Source: an uncultured Dysgonomonas sp.
GTDB taxonomy: Bacteria; Bacteroidota; Bacteroidia; Bacteroidales; Dysgonomonadaceae
Direction: 5' to 3'
NCBI GenBank assembly: GCA_937995835.1
Contig: CALKIV010000082.1
Location: 1 to 64,000, forward strand
Length of the DNA: 64,000 nucleotides
In this document: positions 26,208-34,237 of the stretch, piece after piece
Numbering within the stretch: position 1 is the stretch's first letter
How the letters are laid out: each line of letters begins with the position of its first letter
The notes under the pieces: generated by a model
Databases searched by the model: none
What the model saw: only the letters and a program-made list of their open reading frames with translations
What the model was told of the DNA's origin: nothing
Position numbers and translations under genes: made by a program

Positions 26208-27247
26208 TTACTATGATGGTTGTAATACTTCCAAGTTTCTAGCCCTTTTTTGGTGAAGGTATATGGCTGTACATATCCTCCTAGATGCGAAAGAGCTTCA
26301 CTTACTGCAAATTTAGTATTGTTTGGGCAGTAGAAAAAGACATAGCCTCCTCCTCCTGCACCTGAAATTTTTCCTCCGATGGCTCCTGCTTTGATGGCTG
26401 TGTTGTATATCTCTTCGAATAGAGGAGTCGATATACCCTCTGCCATTTGTCTTTTATGACTCCATCCTTCGTGCAAGATATATCCAATCTTATCCAAGTC
26501 GTTGGTCAAGATGGCTTCTTTGATGTCATAGGCTTGTTGCTTAATTTTGTGCATTGCCTCTATAGAGTCTTCTTTTTGAGATTTTACGTTCTTTTGCTGC
26601 TGAACGATGATATCTCCGGAATTTCGGCTTGAATTTGTATAATATAACAGTAAATTATTTGATAATTCATTTATGATTTCGTTGCGCACCCGTAAAGGGT
26701 TTACAATCACTTTGTCATCCTTATAGAATTCCATAAAGTTGAATCCTCCGAAGGCTGCTGCATATTGATCCTGTTTTCCTCCTGCTTGTTTCAGATCTAC
26801 ACGTTCTATCAGATATGCCAAATATGCCAAATCGTACTCGCCCAAAGGAAGCGAAAGCCATTCGGAATATGCTCCCAAGATGGCAATAGCCAATGTGGAT
26901 GATGTTCCTAATCCTGATCCAAAAGGAACTTCTAGTGCACAAGTAAGGGTGAACGAAAGTGGTTTTTTGATAAAGTCTTTTACCACTCGATTGTATATCC
27001 CAGCCATCAAACTGGCTTTAGGGTCGTCAGTGGGCAGTTCAAGAAGAGCATCAAAAGTATATTCTTCATGTGTTTGTGGAATACGAAATACGATCTTATT
27101 GTCGCCTCTGGGTTCTATATTTGCATATGCATAAAGACTGATTGTGGCATTGAGAATGCAGCCTCCATAGATGTCGGAGTAGGGGGAAACGTCGCTTCCT
27201 CCTCCTGCCAAACCTAGTCTGAATGGTGCCTTACTTCTGATTATCAT
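26204..27247 (-). CDS. hddA: D-glycero-alpha-D-manno-heptose 7-phosphate kinase (GHMP kinase)
   Basis: A 347-residue GHMP-superfamily kinase that phosphorylates D-glycero-alpha-D-manno-heptose 7-phosphate at C1 in the route to GDP-heptose. The start 'MIIRSKAPFRLGLAGGGSDV' is typical of HddA. The ATP-binding GHMP motif is 'PFGSGLGTSSTLAIA' (about residues 98-112), and the C-terminal 'GGKISGAGGGGYVFFYC' is the third GHMP motif. The longest frame reaches back to 27295, but ATG 27247 is preferred: it gives the family N-terminus and overlaps the gmhA stop as ATGA. Neighbours gmhA, gmhB-like and hddC complete the pathway, which supports HddA over the related fucokinase or galactokinase groups. Confidence 0.92.
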   Translation of the reverse strand: MIIRSKAPFRLGLAGGGSDVSPYSDIYGGCILNATISLYAYANIEPRGDNKIVFRIPQTHEEYTFDALLELPTDDPKASLMAGIYNRVVKDFIKKPLSFTLTCALEVPFGSGLGTSSTLAIAILGAYSEWLSLPLGEYDLAYLAYLIERVDLKQAGGKQDQYAAAFGGFNFMEFYKDDKVIVNPLRVRNEIINELSNNLLLYYTNSSRNSGDIIVQQQKNVKSQKEDSIEAMHKIKQQAYDIKEAILTNDLDKIGYILHEGWSHKRQMAEGISTPLFEEIYNTAIKAGAIGGKISGAGGGGYVFFYCPNNTKFAVSEALSHLGGYVQPYTFTKKGLETWKYYNHHSK

Positions 27248-27834
27248 ATTTGTTTTTCTTTTTTGCCAAATATTGTGTCTTCTACAATCTCGCAAATGAT
27301 ATGGCCGATGGTGATGTGCGATTCTTGTATTCTAGGTGTGTCGTTCGAGGGTACAGCAATGCAGATATCTGCTATTTCTTTCATCTTACCTCCCGATTCA
27401 CCAGTCATGGCAATGGTGTAGATGCCTAACTGTTTAGCTCTTTCGAAGGCTGCAATTACATTCTTAGAATTACCAGAGGTGGAGAGTCCGATCAAAACGT
27501 CACCTTTTTTGCCTATTGCTCCAACTAATCTGGCATAGGCAATGTCGAAAGAATAGTCATTGGCCACAGCCGTAAGAAAAGAAGTGTTGCAATGTAGAGC
27601 TTCTGATGCCAGAGGCTCTCTGTCGAGATAAAATTTACCGGATAATTCAGCTGCAAGGTGTTGTGCATCAGCTGCACTGCCTCCATTGCCACTGAAGTAT
27701 ATTGCATTTCCTGCATTTAATCTATCTGTAATCAGTGTAGAAACTTGCAGTATGGTAGCTTGTAGCTCTGTGTTGGCTACTATTTTTTGTTTAGTTTGTA
27801 TCGACTCTTCCAGTCTTTGTCTAATGATGTTCAT
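27244..27834 (-). CDS. gmhA: D-sedoheptulose 7-phosphate isomerase
   Basis: A 196-residue single-SIS-domain isomerase that converts sedoheptulose 7-phosphate to D-glycero-D-manno-heptose 7-phosphate, the first step to activated heptoses. The substrate loop 'YFSGNGGSAADAQHLAAELS' (about residues 43-62), 'LIGLSTSGNSKNVIAAF' (about 115-131) and 'QESHITIGHIICEIVE' (about 168-183) match GmhA, and the length is normal. It overlaps the upstream gmhB-like gene and the downstream hddA gene by 4 bases each, so the three are translationally coupled. The presence of hddA and hddC rather than hldE implies the product goes to GDP-heptose, not ADP-heptose of LPS inner core. Confidence 0.95.
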   Translation of the reverse strand: MNIIRQRLEESIQTKQKIVANTELQATILQVSTLITDRLNAGNAIYFSGNGGSAADAQHLAAELSGKFYLDREPLASEALHCNTSFLTAVANDYSFDIAYARLVGAIGKKGDVLIGLSTSGNSKNVIAAFERAKQLGIYTIAMTGESGGKMKEIADICIAVPSNDTPRIQESHITIGHIICEIVEDTIFGKKEKQI

Positions 27835-28406
27835 TTGTCTGTTTTTAGTTGACTTACAATGATGGAATCTGCAAACTTAGCTAGATTTTCGTGAAATGCA
27901 TTTATTATTTTGTAGATAATATGCGATTGTTCATATTTATCACCTACTAGAACGGTAAACATACCTAGTTTGTTCCCAAATTGGATATCAGATTTGCTGT
28001 TTCCCACAAAAATAGATTTACTAAAATCTATTTCAGGAAAGTCTCTTTGTGTTTGGAAAGCCATGCCTATATTGGGTTTCCGATTGATTGATGAATCGCT
28101 AATATCTGTACAATAATATATTTGATCTATCTTTCCTCCTGCCTCATTTATTTTTTGAAGCATGTATTGATGTACTTTACTTAGATCGTTCTCAGAAAAA
28201 ATATTTCTTCCAATCCCTCGTTGATTGGTGATGATGAATATTCTGTCAAATAGAGGAGTTAAGTGCGCAATAGCTTCGATAGCGTTAGGGATAAAAACAA
28301 ACTCGTCAACATTTTTGGCATAGTCGTTGGGGCGCTCCACATTGATAACGCCATCTCTGTCGAGGAATAAATATTTGTATGTTTTATGTTCTGTTTTTTT
28401 CTCCAA
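27831..28406 (-). CDS. gmhB: GmhB-like HAD phosphatase without the usual zinc loop
   Basis: A 191-residue HAD-superfamily phosphatase expected to remove the C7 phosphate from D-glycero-D-manno-heptose 1,7-bisphosphate. HAD motif I is 'FLDRDGVINVERPNDY' (nucleophile Asp and acid/base Asp, about residues 15-17), motif II is 'IITNQRGIGRN', and motif IV is 'FVGNSKSDIQFGNK'. In well-studied GmhB enzymes a C-x-H...C-x-C loop before the 'RKP' segment binds zinc. Here the matching segment is 'YYCTDISDSSINRKPNIGM', with a single Cys and no His, so the zinc site seems lost. Motif IV also reads GNSKSD where GDKxxD is usual. Context between gmhA and a glycosyltransferase gene supports the role, but an altered specificity is possible. 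Confidence 0.82.
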   Translation of the reverse strand: MEKKTEHKTYKYLFLDRDGVINVERPNDYAKNVDEFVFIPNAIEAIAHLTPLFDRIFIITNQRGIGRNIFSENDLSKVHQYMLQKINEAGGKIDQIYYCTDISDSSINRKPNIGMAFQTQRDFPEIDFSKSIFVGNSKSDIQFGNKLGMFTVLVGDKYEQSHIIYKIINAFHENLAKFADSIIVSQLKTDK

Positions 28407-29220
28407 TGCTATATACTGTTTTGTGTTTTTTGCGAATGGCTCGCTCCCTAACTTTAATCCATAAGCACATGGGAGTTAGTTTGCGAATCCATTGCTTGAC
28501 TCTTGCATCTCTGATATACTTCTTAAAATACGGGCTATTGGCATCAATATTGTTCCATTTGACTTGCAAAGCTACAATTTCTTTACTTCTTCTTACTTCG
28601 TTGTTCACACTCAAACCCTCCAAGGCATCATAAGAACAGACAGTGATGGGTATATGAAGAAATCGACAGTTATCTCTTACCAGTCTAAGAAAGAACGCTG
28701 TGTCAGCTGCTATTTTATAACTTAGATCAAACTTATTCTCTTTTGCAAGACTCGTTCTAGTGAATGCTGCCTGATGCGAAAAGGGCATATACTCATTTGT
28801 GTTTACTTGATTGCCAGCTTCCACAGTATAGGCAATATCTTTTAATCTAAATTCTGCATCTCCATAAAGGACATCATAGTTGTCCAATTGTTTTTGTGAA
28901 GAAAAGAAGTCAGACAAGGAAGTGTTTGAAAAGAAACGATCGCCGGCATTCATAAAAAGTATCCATTCGCCAGTTGCTAATGTTATCCCTTTGTTCATAG
29001 CGTCGTATACCCCAGTGTCTTTTTCGCTGACAATCTTTTTGATTTTATCTTTATATCGATTGATAATTGAGATTGTTTTGTCTTTCGAAATTCCGTCAAT
29101 AACAATGTATTCCAACGCAGGATAGTTTTGATGGAGGACACTGTTGATGGTCTCCTCAATCACCTTTTCTCCATTGTAGACAACTGTCACAACTGTTATT
29201 GTAGGAATATTATTTTTCAA
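28384..29220 (-). CDS. GT2-family glycosyltransferase
   Basis: A GT2 (GT-A fold) inverting glycosyltransferase of about 278 residues: 'ITVVTVVYNGEKVIEETINS', 'EYIVIDGISKDKT', 'EKDTGVYDAMNKGITLATGE' and the acidic 'FMNAGDRFF' stand in the usual order. The frame opens as early as GTG 29274, which would overlap hddC by 65 bases. TTG 29220 gives the N-terminus 'KNNIPTITVVTVVYN' expected for the family with an 11-base overlap, and is preferred, though not proven. The 3' end overlaps the gmhB-like start by 23 bases. It probably adds one sugar to the lipid-linked repeat unit of this operon; donor unknown. Confidence 0.88.
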   Translation of the reverse strand: MKNNIPTITVVTVVYNGEKVIEETINSVLHQNYPALEYIVIDGISKDKTISIINRYKDKIKKIVSEKDTGVYDAMNKGITLATGEWILFMNAGDRFFSNTSLSDFFSSQKQLDNYDVLYGDAEFRLKDIAYTVEAGNQVNTNEYMPFSHQAAFTRTSLAKENKFDLSYKIAADTAFFLRLVRDNCRFLHIPITVCSYDALEGLSVNNEVRRSKEIVALQVKWNNIDANSPYFKKYIRDARVKQWIRKLTPMCLWIKVRERAIRKKHKTVYSIGEKNRT

Positions 29221-29923
29221 GATGCTTATTGTTTTTGAAATCAATGTTTGCTTTCTCGAAGTCGGTGGGGACACCTATGTCAATAAAGTAATTATCGAAA
29301 GTATGTCCATAAATAGGGAGGATATCTAGCTTAGTTTCCAGTATTTCTTGTTCGAATGAAAACTTTTGTGGGAGATTAAGTTTATCGAATATATTTTTAT
29401 TTACCAAGTAAACTCCACCATTGATCAATCCTTCTTCAGTCTGCTTTTTTTCATTGAACTTAATAATTCTATTCTCTTGGTCACAGTCCACAGTTCCATA
29501 TCTGTCAAAATTTTTCATTGGCTTTAGACCCAAAGAAATATCAGCTTTTTTTAGTTGATGAGCTTCAAAAAGAATATCGGTTGAGATATTGAAAAAAGTA
29601 TCTCCATTGAGGATAAGCATCTTGTCACCAATGATTTTGGAAGATGCAAATTTGATAGCACCTCCAGTGCCCAATGCTTCTTGTTCCACAACATAGGAAA
29701 TACTGAAATTGCGTTGTTGCGTTTTTAGCCAGTCTATGATGATTTGTGATTTATAGCCTAGGGCAAGGACAATATGTTGAAAATGTTGTTGCTCAAGATA
29801 ATCAAATACGTGTTTCAAGAACGGCTGATTAGCCACCTGTGCCATGCATTTGGGCACATCGTTTACTACTGATTGTAGCCTAGTACCTTTTCCACCTGCA
29901 AGGATAATACATTCTTTTTTCAT
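29210..29923 (-). CDS. hddC: D-glycero-alpha-D-manno-heptose 1-phosphate guanylyltransferase
   Basis: A 237-residue nucleotidyltransferase that should join GTP with D-glycero-alpha-D-manno-heptose 1-phosphate to give GDP-heptose. It opens with the nucleotide-binding signature 'IILAGGKGTRLQSVVNDVPK' (about residues 6-25). 'MLILNGDTFFNI' carries the metal-binding Asp (about 105-116), and 'LINGGVYLVNK' and 'FIDIGVPTDFEKAN' close the fold. The length matches HddC, which is shorter than glucose-1-phosphate thymidylyltransferases. The assignment rests on the family signature plus the gmhA/hddA/gmhB context. It overlaps the polymerase-like gene by 4 bases and the GT2 gene at its 3' end. Confidence 0.9.
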   Translation of the reverse strand: MKKECIILAGGKGTRLQSVVNDVPKCMAQVANQPFLKHVFDYLEQQHFQHIVLALGYKSQIIIDWLKTQQRNFSISYVVEQEALGTGGAIKFASSKIIGDKMLILNGDTFFNISTDILFEAHQLKKADISLGLKPMKNFDRYGTVDCDQENRIIKFNEKKQTEEGLINGGVYLVNKNIFDKLNLPQKFSFEQEILETKLDILPIYGHTFDNYFIDIGVPTDFEKANIDFKNNKHLEK

Positions 29924-31251
29924 TCTTGAGTCTTCTTTTTTTCTTCTAATAATTGAATCTGCCGAGCGATGAGGCGTTGCCTATATAAATCAGGGTAATA
30001 CCTATAATATTTATAAAATAAAAAGTAGAATAAAAATAGGTATAGGGTGGGATTCATATCTGTAAATCCTTTTACATTCATGACTAAGCAATATGCAAAA
30101 ATAGCAAGAATGAGAAGATTGGCAGTAAGATCCTTAGTCAATATTTGTTGAACAATAACAAATTGATAACCGAAGAAAAAGAAGGTGCCAATAACTCCAG
30201 AAAAGAAGATAAGCCTAGTGTATCCCATATCATTTCCCCAAAACGTCATGCCCATAGAAGTACCAAAGAGTATCTCGTGTATTGTGCTCGGAAAATAGAA
30301 TAAATGATACAATGCATCAGAAGAGTCTGTAGAGAATTTACCTGTGGCTTTATAATTATCAAACATTTCAAATGCCCATTCGGTGTAGTCAGGAAAGTAT
30401 ATAGTAGCTAATCCTGCCCCAAAAGAAAAGAGAATAAGCGAAAGTCCTACAAAATTTAGTGGTTGTTTCTTATTTGTTGTGCCATCAAGAAAGTAGAGGG
30501 CAAAGAGGAAAACAACTGATGCAGCTAATCCGATAGTTGTGGTTCGAGCAGAGAAGAGACCGATGAAAAAAACAAAACAATAAGCAGTCGTAAAGGCTGC
30601 AAACTGAACTTTTGTAAGGTTCAGTTTTGATATAAGATATGTGATAAATATCAAACAATATCCAGCTACCATCCCAGCACCAAATAGGCCTGTTCCGTAT
30701 CCGATCAGACGTTGTTCTTCAATCAATTCTCTAGTTCTTTCGTCAAAGTCTCCTCCGGGCATCTGAAGCGAAAAGAAGAAGTCTTTGATCTCTTCATTTT
30801 GGTTCATAGCAAAAGTAATGATACACTGAAGAATAATAGCTGCAGTGATGTATCCTACTATGACTTCAAACTTGGGCTTCTTATGCACATTGAAAAGAAT
30901 AAACATGATGAAATACGCAGAAAAGAAGAACCCCATTTGAGTCCTTAGATAAGTCATAATAAAGCTTTCTCCAACCCCATTTTTAGTTTCAACAAAGTAG
31001 AACCAAAATAAGAGCATAAAAAAGAGAAATAGAACTTTGTGAACCTCAAAGAATGGAAAGCGATTATACGCATACAAGCAGAATCCCAAAGCAGCACAAG
31101 GTACAATAAAAGAGCGTCCCATTACACCAAGAGCTTGTGGATAGATGTAATAGAATATCATCATTAGCACCCCAAACATCATGATATATTTTATCAAGAA
31201 GTCTTTGATGGATTTACCTTCTAATATTTGATTAATCAGTTGATTGAGCAT
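29920..31251 (-). CDS. Wzy/O-antigen-ligase-like membrane protein
   Basis: A 443-residue polytopic membrane protein with about ten to twelve hydrophobic helices and a larger hydrophilic loop around residues 295-345. The pattern and the 'LFSARTTTIGLAASVVFLF' segment fit Wzy polymerases or WaaL-like ligases of the O-antigen/exopolysaccharide group, whose sequences are poorly conserved. Such proteins join lipid-linked repeat units in the periplasm, or transfer them to lipid A core. In this operon, which has no other polymerase, a polymerase role is most likely. The C-terminus is basic and Lys/Glu-rich. The gene begins at the base next to the GT2 stop and overlaps hddC by 4 bases. Confidence 0.78.
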   Translation of the reverse strand: MLNQLINQILEGKSIKDFLIKYIMMFGVLMMIFYYIYPQALGVMGRSFIVPCAALGFCLYAYNRFPFFEVHKVLFLFFMLLFWFYFVETKNGVGESFIMTYLRTQMGFFFSAYFIMFILFNVHKKPKFEVIVGYITAAIILQCIITFAMNQNEEIKDFFFSLQMPGGDFDERTRELIEEQRLIGYGTGLFGAGMVAGYCLIFITYLISKLNLTKVQFAAFTTAYCFVFFIGLFSARTTTIGLAASVVFLFALYFLDGTTNKKQPLNFVGLSLILFSFGAGLATIYFPDYTEWAFEMFDNYKATGKFSTDSSDALYHLFYFPSTIHEILFGTSMGMTFWGNDMGYTRLIFFSGVIGTFFFFGYQFVIVQQILTKDLTANLLILAIFAYCLVMNVKGFTDMNPTLYLFLFYFLFYKYYRYYPDLYRQRLIARQIQLLEEKKKTQE

Positions 31252-32316
31252 CTACTTGAAAAATATTTTATAGATGAATGACTTTTTATATCCTATCTTA
31301 AATAAACATTTAAAATACAATATAGTCATATCTCTGCTTGTATAGTCTTTTCGCTGATATAATGATGATTTTTTTAAAGTCTTGAAAACTTTAAACCCTA
31401 ATTGTGCATTAGCGCATAGGCGTAGCCAATGGATGCTTAACATTCTTTGCAAAAAAACGTTGTCGCAGAATGCCTTCTGCTTATTTAAATCTAAAAGCAT
31501 CAACATAAAGGATTCGCATTCAGTAATGTACTCTATGGACTGTTTATAGGGTACACATTCCGCTACAGAGGCATAAATATGCAATAAATGGTCTGATATG
31601 GGAATGCCTAATTGTGTACAGTGTATTTTGAAAACTTTCATTTTGTTTTCAACCTGAAGTTGTTCGTTCAGCGTAGATACCTGATTGCTGTGCACGCGAT
31701 AGAGTAGGAGTGCCTCTCCTAAGTTCGCTATTTTAGTTTGGTAAATGGCTTTTGACCAAAGAGCAAAATCTTCTACATGAAGATAGTCTAATTCGAACTT
31801 TAAGCCTAATTCAGAGAAAATAGTTTTTCTGATCATGGCTGCTGGGTGGCATATTCCAGACTTGAAAAGCATGTAAGCTCTTAGTTCCTCGTGTTTCAGA
31901 GGATTGTGATGAAGTGATTTTTTGTCAGGGCTATCTGTGTGGAAAGCTAAAAACTGTGTACTCACAATTCCATAATCCTTATTCTGTTCCAGAAAATGTA
32001 CTTCTTTTTCTATGCGCTGAGGCAAGGCAATATCATCCGAATCCATACGTGCAATGTACTCTCCATTGCAAAGCTCGATCCCTTTGTTGAGGGTCTTAAT
32101 CAGTTTAAGATTTTCCTCGTTATTGTAAACTTTGATTCTAGTATCAGCCTTAGCCATTTGAATCAAAAGGTTAGCAGTGCTGTCTGAAGAACAGTCATTT
32201 ATGGCAATAACCTCTATGTTTCTATATGTCTGGTTCAATATAGAAAACATCGCATCCTGCAAATGCTTTTCAGCATTGTAGCATGGCATCAGCACTGACA
32301 CGAGAGGTTGATTCAT
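31252..32316 (-). CDS. GT2-family glycosyltransferase
   Basis: A 354-residue GT2 transferase with N-terminal catalytic domain: 'QPLVSVLMPCYNAEKHLQDA', 'NIEVIAINDCSSDSTANLL', 'GEYIARMDSDDIALPQRIEK' with the DxD-type metal motif 'MDSDD' at about residues 92-96, and 'HVEDFALWSKAI' near 181 with the catalytic-base ED pair. The last third is helical and without a clear domain. Its start ATG shares one base with the stop of the upstream GT4 gene (TAATG), and its stop abuts the polymerase-like gene. It is a typical repeat-unit transferase of capsule or O-antigen loci, sugar unknown. Confidence 0.92.
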   Translation of the reverse strand: MNQPLVSVLMPCYNAEKHLQDAMFSILNQTYRNIEVIAINDCSSDSTANLLIQMAKADTRIKVYNNEENLKLIKTLNKGIELCNGEYIARMDSDDIALPQRIEKEVHFLEQNKDYGIVSTQFLAFHTDSPDKKSLHHNPLKHEELRAYMLFKSGICHPAAMIRKTIFSELGLKFELDYLHVEDFALWSKAIYQTKIANLGEALLLYRVHSNQVSTLNEQLQVENKMKVFKIHCTQLGIPISDHLLHIYASVAECVPYKQSIEYITECESFMLMLLDLNKQKAFCDNVFLQRMLSIHWLRLCANAQLGFKVFKTLKKSSLYQRKDYTSRDMTILYFKCLFKIGYKKSFIYKIFFK

Positions 32317-33380
32317 TAGGCTTCCTTCTTCAATAGTTGATTGTATAGGTCCGTATATTCGGAGACCATCTTCTCAATCGTATGGTTCTCGACATATTGC
32401 TTTCTCGATTTGGCGGAAATATCGTTGTATACTTCTTCGCTAGAGAAGATATATTCTATCTTTTCAGTAAAGTCTTTTACGGTATTTTGGACAGCAAAGC
32501 CGTTCCCTTGGTTTAATACTTCAGGTATTCCTCCAACAGCAGAAGCCACAATGGGTTTCCTGAACGACATAGCTTCGAGAATGGTCATCGGCAGGCCTTC
32601 ATAGTTTGATGGGAGGATAAAAATATCCGCGAAACTGATATAGTTGTGTGCCGTGTCTATTTCGCCCAAACAGAATGTGTTGGCAGGAAGATTTTTTATT
32701 TCATCTTTGTTGCCAATCCATACAAAGGCATATTGAGGCAATGCTGCGGCTATTTCAAGAAATAGATCGAAGCGCTTTTGTGCAGAAATACGTGCCACAC
32801 ACATAATCATTTTAGGATATGTCTTTTTTATTTCAGTCAACTTATCTTTGATATGAGGGGCATATCGTAATTCTTCGTGGAGTAAATCGGGAACACCATT
32901 ATAAATGCATCTAACATTTTTGTTGATGTTCTCTTCTTTCATTATTTCTACATCGTATTGACATACAGCTACTATGTAGCCAACTTTGTGTTGAAGAAAT
33001 TTTTCGCAGAGTAAGAATTTTCTGTAGTTCTTCCTCACAGAGTCAAATCCGTGCATCGTCAAGATTGTTCTTTTTTTGCTAAAGGCAAGTCGCCCCAGTA
33101 CTCCCATTTTAGAAGAGTGCAGGTGGATGATATCTGGTTTATATTTAAATCTATAGTATAGGAGTTTGAAGAATAGTCCTATATCAGCAAGGGAAATGGC
33201 CTTCCTATGTTTGTTTAGTCTTATTCTTGTAAAGTCATCACCTAGAGAGCTCCAGGCTTCGCCTTCTCCTCCATAGAGCAAAAAAAGCTTATGTTTAGTG
33301 TCAAGATATTTAATGAGGTTAGCCACAATAGATTGGGCACCCCCATACTCAGACACTGTAATACCTTGGAATATCTTCAT
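32316..33380 (-). CDS. GT4-type glycosyltransferase, first gene of the glycan operon
   Basis: A 354-residue GT-B glycosyltransferase. The N-terminus 'MKIFQGITVSEYGGAQSIVA' holds the glycine-rich acceptor-side loop, 'DIIHLHSSKMGVLGRLA' follows, and the C-terminal domain has 'MIMCVARISAQKRFDLFLEI' and the E-x7-E motif in 'LPSNYEGLPMTILEAMSFRK'. The frame could start at 33401, but ATG 33380 gives the standard GT4 beginning. It heads the operon that runs without a gap of more than 16 bases to 21734. The 80 bases before it hold two direct repeats. The related CapM/EpsF group contains exopolysaccharide transferases; the sugar is unknown. Confidence 0.91.
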   Translation of the reverse strand: MKIFQGITVSEYGGAQSIVANLIKYLDTKHKLFLLYGGEGEAWSSLGDDFTRIRLNKHRKAISLADIGLFFKLLYYRFKYKPDIIHLHSSKMGVLGRLAFSKKRTILTMHGFDSVRKNYRKFLLCEKFLQHKVGYIVAVCQYDVEIMKEENINKNVRCIYNGVPDLLHEELRYAPHIKDKLTEIKKTYPKMIMCVARISAQKRFDLFLEIAAALPQYAFVWIGNKDEIKNLPANTFCLGEIDTAHNYISFADIFILPSNYEGLPMTILEAMSFRKPIVASAVGGIPEVLNQGNGFAVQNTVKDFTEKIEYIFSSEEVYNDISAKSRKQYVENHTIEKMVSEYTDLYNQLLKKEA

Positions 33381-33400
33381 CAACACACAAAATCTTAACA

Positions 33401-33449
33401 ACTTGGGTGTAAAGATATAAGATTTTACTTACTTGGGCATAAACATATC
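33401..33449. repeat. pair of 19-base direct repeats before the glycan operon
   Basis: ACTTGGGTGTAAAGATATA (33401-33419) and ACTTGGGCATAAACATATC (33431-33449) match at 15 of 19 positions and start 30 bases apart, about three helical turns. They fill the short gap between the PnuT gene and the first glycosyltransferase. On the minus strand a TATCTTTA (-7-like, one mismatch) lies within the first repeat. They may be an operator, or relics of duplication. Confidence 0.5.
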
Positions 33450-33460
33450 TATAAAAATAC

Positions 33461-34069
33461 TTATTGCTTGGTATGAACTCTCGCCATTTTGACCCAATTG
33501 AAGTAGCCAAAAATAGACACTACAAAGTAGATTAAGAACATGAGAGCAGATGCCGGTTCACCTTGCATGTATAGTAAAATGGAAGAAAGTAAATTGGCAG
33601 GAATAAGCAAGCACCACTGTTCAGCCCATTTGCGGGATGCCATCCATAGAGCTACAATATTTAGTGCTGTAATAAATGCATCTAAAGATGATACAACTAT
33701 CTGATAACTTGTAGCAACGTAAAGTATAGAGGCAATACAAATAAAACTGATAATGATGAGTAACGCTATTCGTTTGATTTGTGTTCGTGGAAGTCTTAAT
33801 AGAATATGCTCACCTGTTTCCTTGTTTCTATTTTGATTTCTCCAAGCGATCCAACCGTAGATGGATGCTCCTCCAAAATAGATATAAATAGCCATATTGG
33901 CATAGAGCTGAGAAGCATAAAAGATGTAGACAAAAAAGACAGCCATCACAATGCTGGCCATCCACATCCATATGCTAGCTTTGTATTCAAGATATAGATA
34001 TAGCAGCCCAATAGAGGCTGCTGCTACATCCATATAGTTTTCTGATAAATATTTTAAAATAATATCCAT
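33461..34069 (-). CDS. pnuT: PnuC-family permease, probable thiamine transporter PnuT
   Basis: A 202-residue PnuC-family membrane protein with about seven helices: 'VAAASIGLLYLYLEYKASIW', 'GGASIYGWIAWRNQ' (family signature), and near the C-terminus 'SALMFLIYFVVSIFGYFNWV'. PnuC itself imports nicotinamide riboside by facilitated diffusion. In Bacteroidota a paralogue lying after a TPP riboswitch and a TonB receptor is known from comparative genomics as PnuT, a thiamine importer. Here the gene lies 168 bases after such a receptor on the same strand, so thiamine is the better prediction. The usual companion, a thiamine pyrophosphokinase gene, is not present; the next gene starts the glycan operon. 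Substrate is inference from context. Confidence 0.83.
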   Translation of the reverse strand: MDIILKYLSENYMDVAAASIGLLYLYLEYKASIWMWMASIVMAVFFVYIFYASQLYANMAIYIYFGGASIYGWIAWRNQNRNKETGEHILLRLPRTQIKRIALLIIISFICIASILYVATSYQIVVSSLDAFITALNIVALWMASRKWAEQWCLLIPANLLSSILLYMQGEPASALMFLIYFVVSIFGYFNWVKMARVHTKQ

Positions 34070-34080
34070 ATAAAAAAGTT

Positions 34081-34230
34081 GTTGCTATTAGCAATGTTTT
34101 ACAGTTTTGCTTTGCTATTCTATGTCTCTGAATTGAATAGTGGTATTAACGTTTTCTCGAATAATCCAAGTCAATTTATGTATAACTGTAGGTGTAAACT
34201 TATCTACAGTTAATCATTGCCAATAGCAAC
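34081..34230. repeat. hairpins and a distant inverted repeat between pnuT and its receptor gene
   Basis: The 16-base sequences at 34081-34096 and 34215-34230 are inverted copies with 15 of 16 bases matching, 118 bases apart. The first is itself palindromic (TTGCTA-T-TAGCAA). Inside lies a perfect 8-base stem (34184-34191 with 34204-34211) with a 12-base loop. No T-run follows, so this is not a simple terminator. It could shape the mRNA or attenuate pnuT. Confidence 0.5.
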
Positions 34231-34237
34231 TTTTTGC

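Noticed and set aside
29221..29274. Longer GTG start for the GT2 gene at 28384
   Set aside because: It would add 18 residues unlike the family and a 65-base overlap with hddC; the TTG at 29220 fits better, but the point is not proven.
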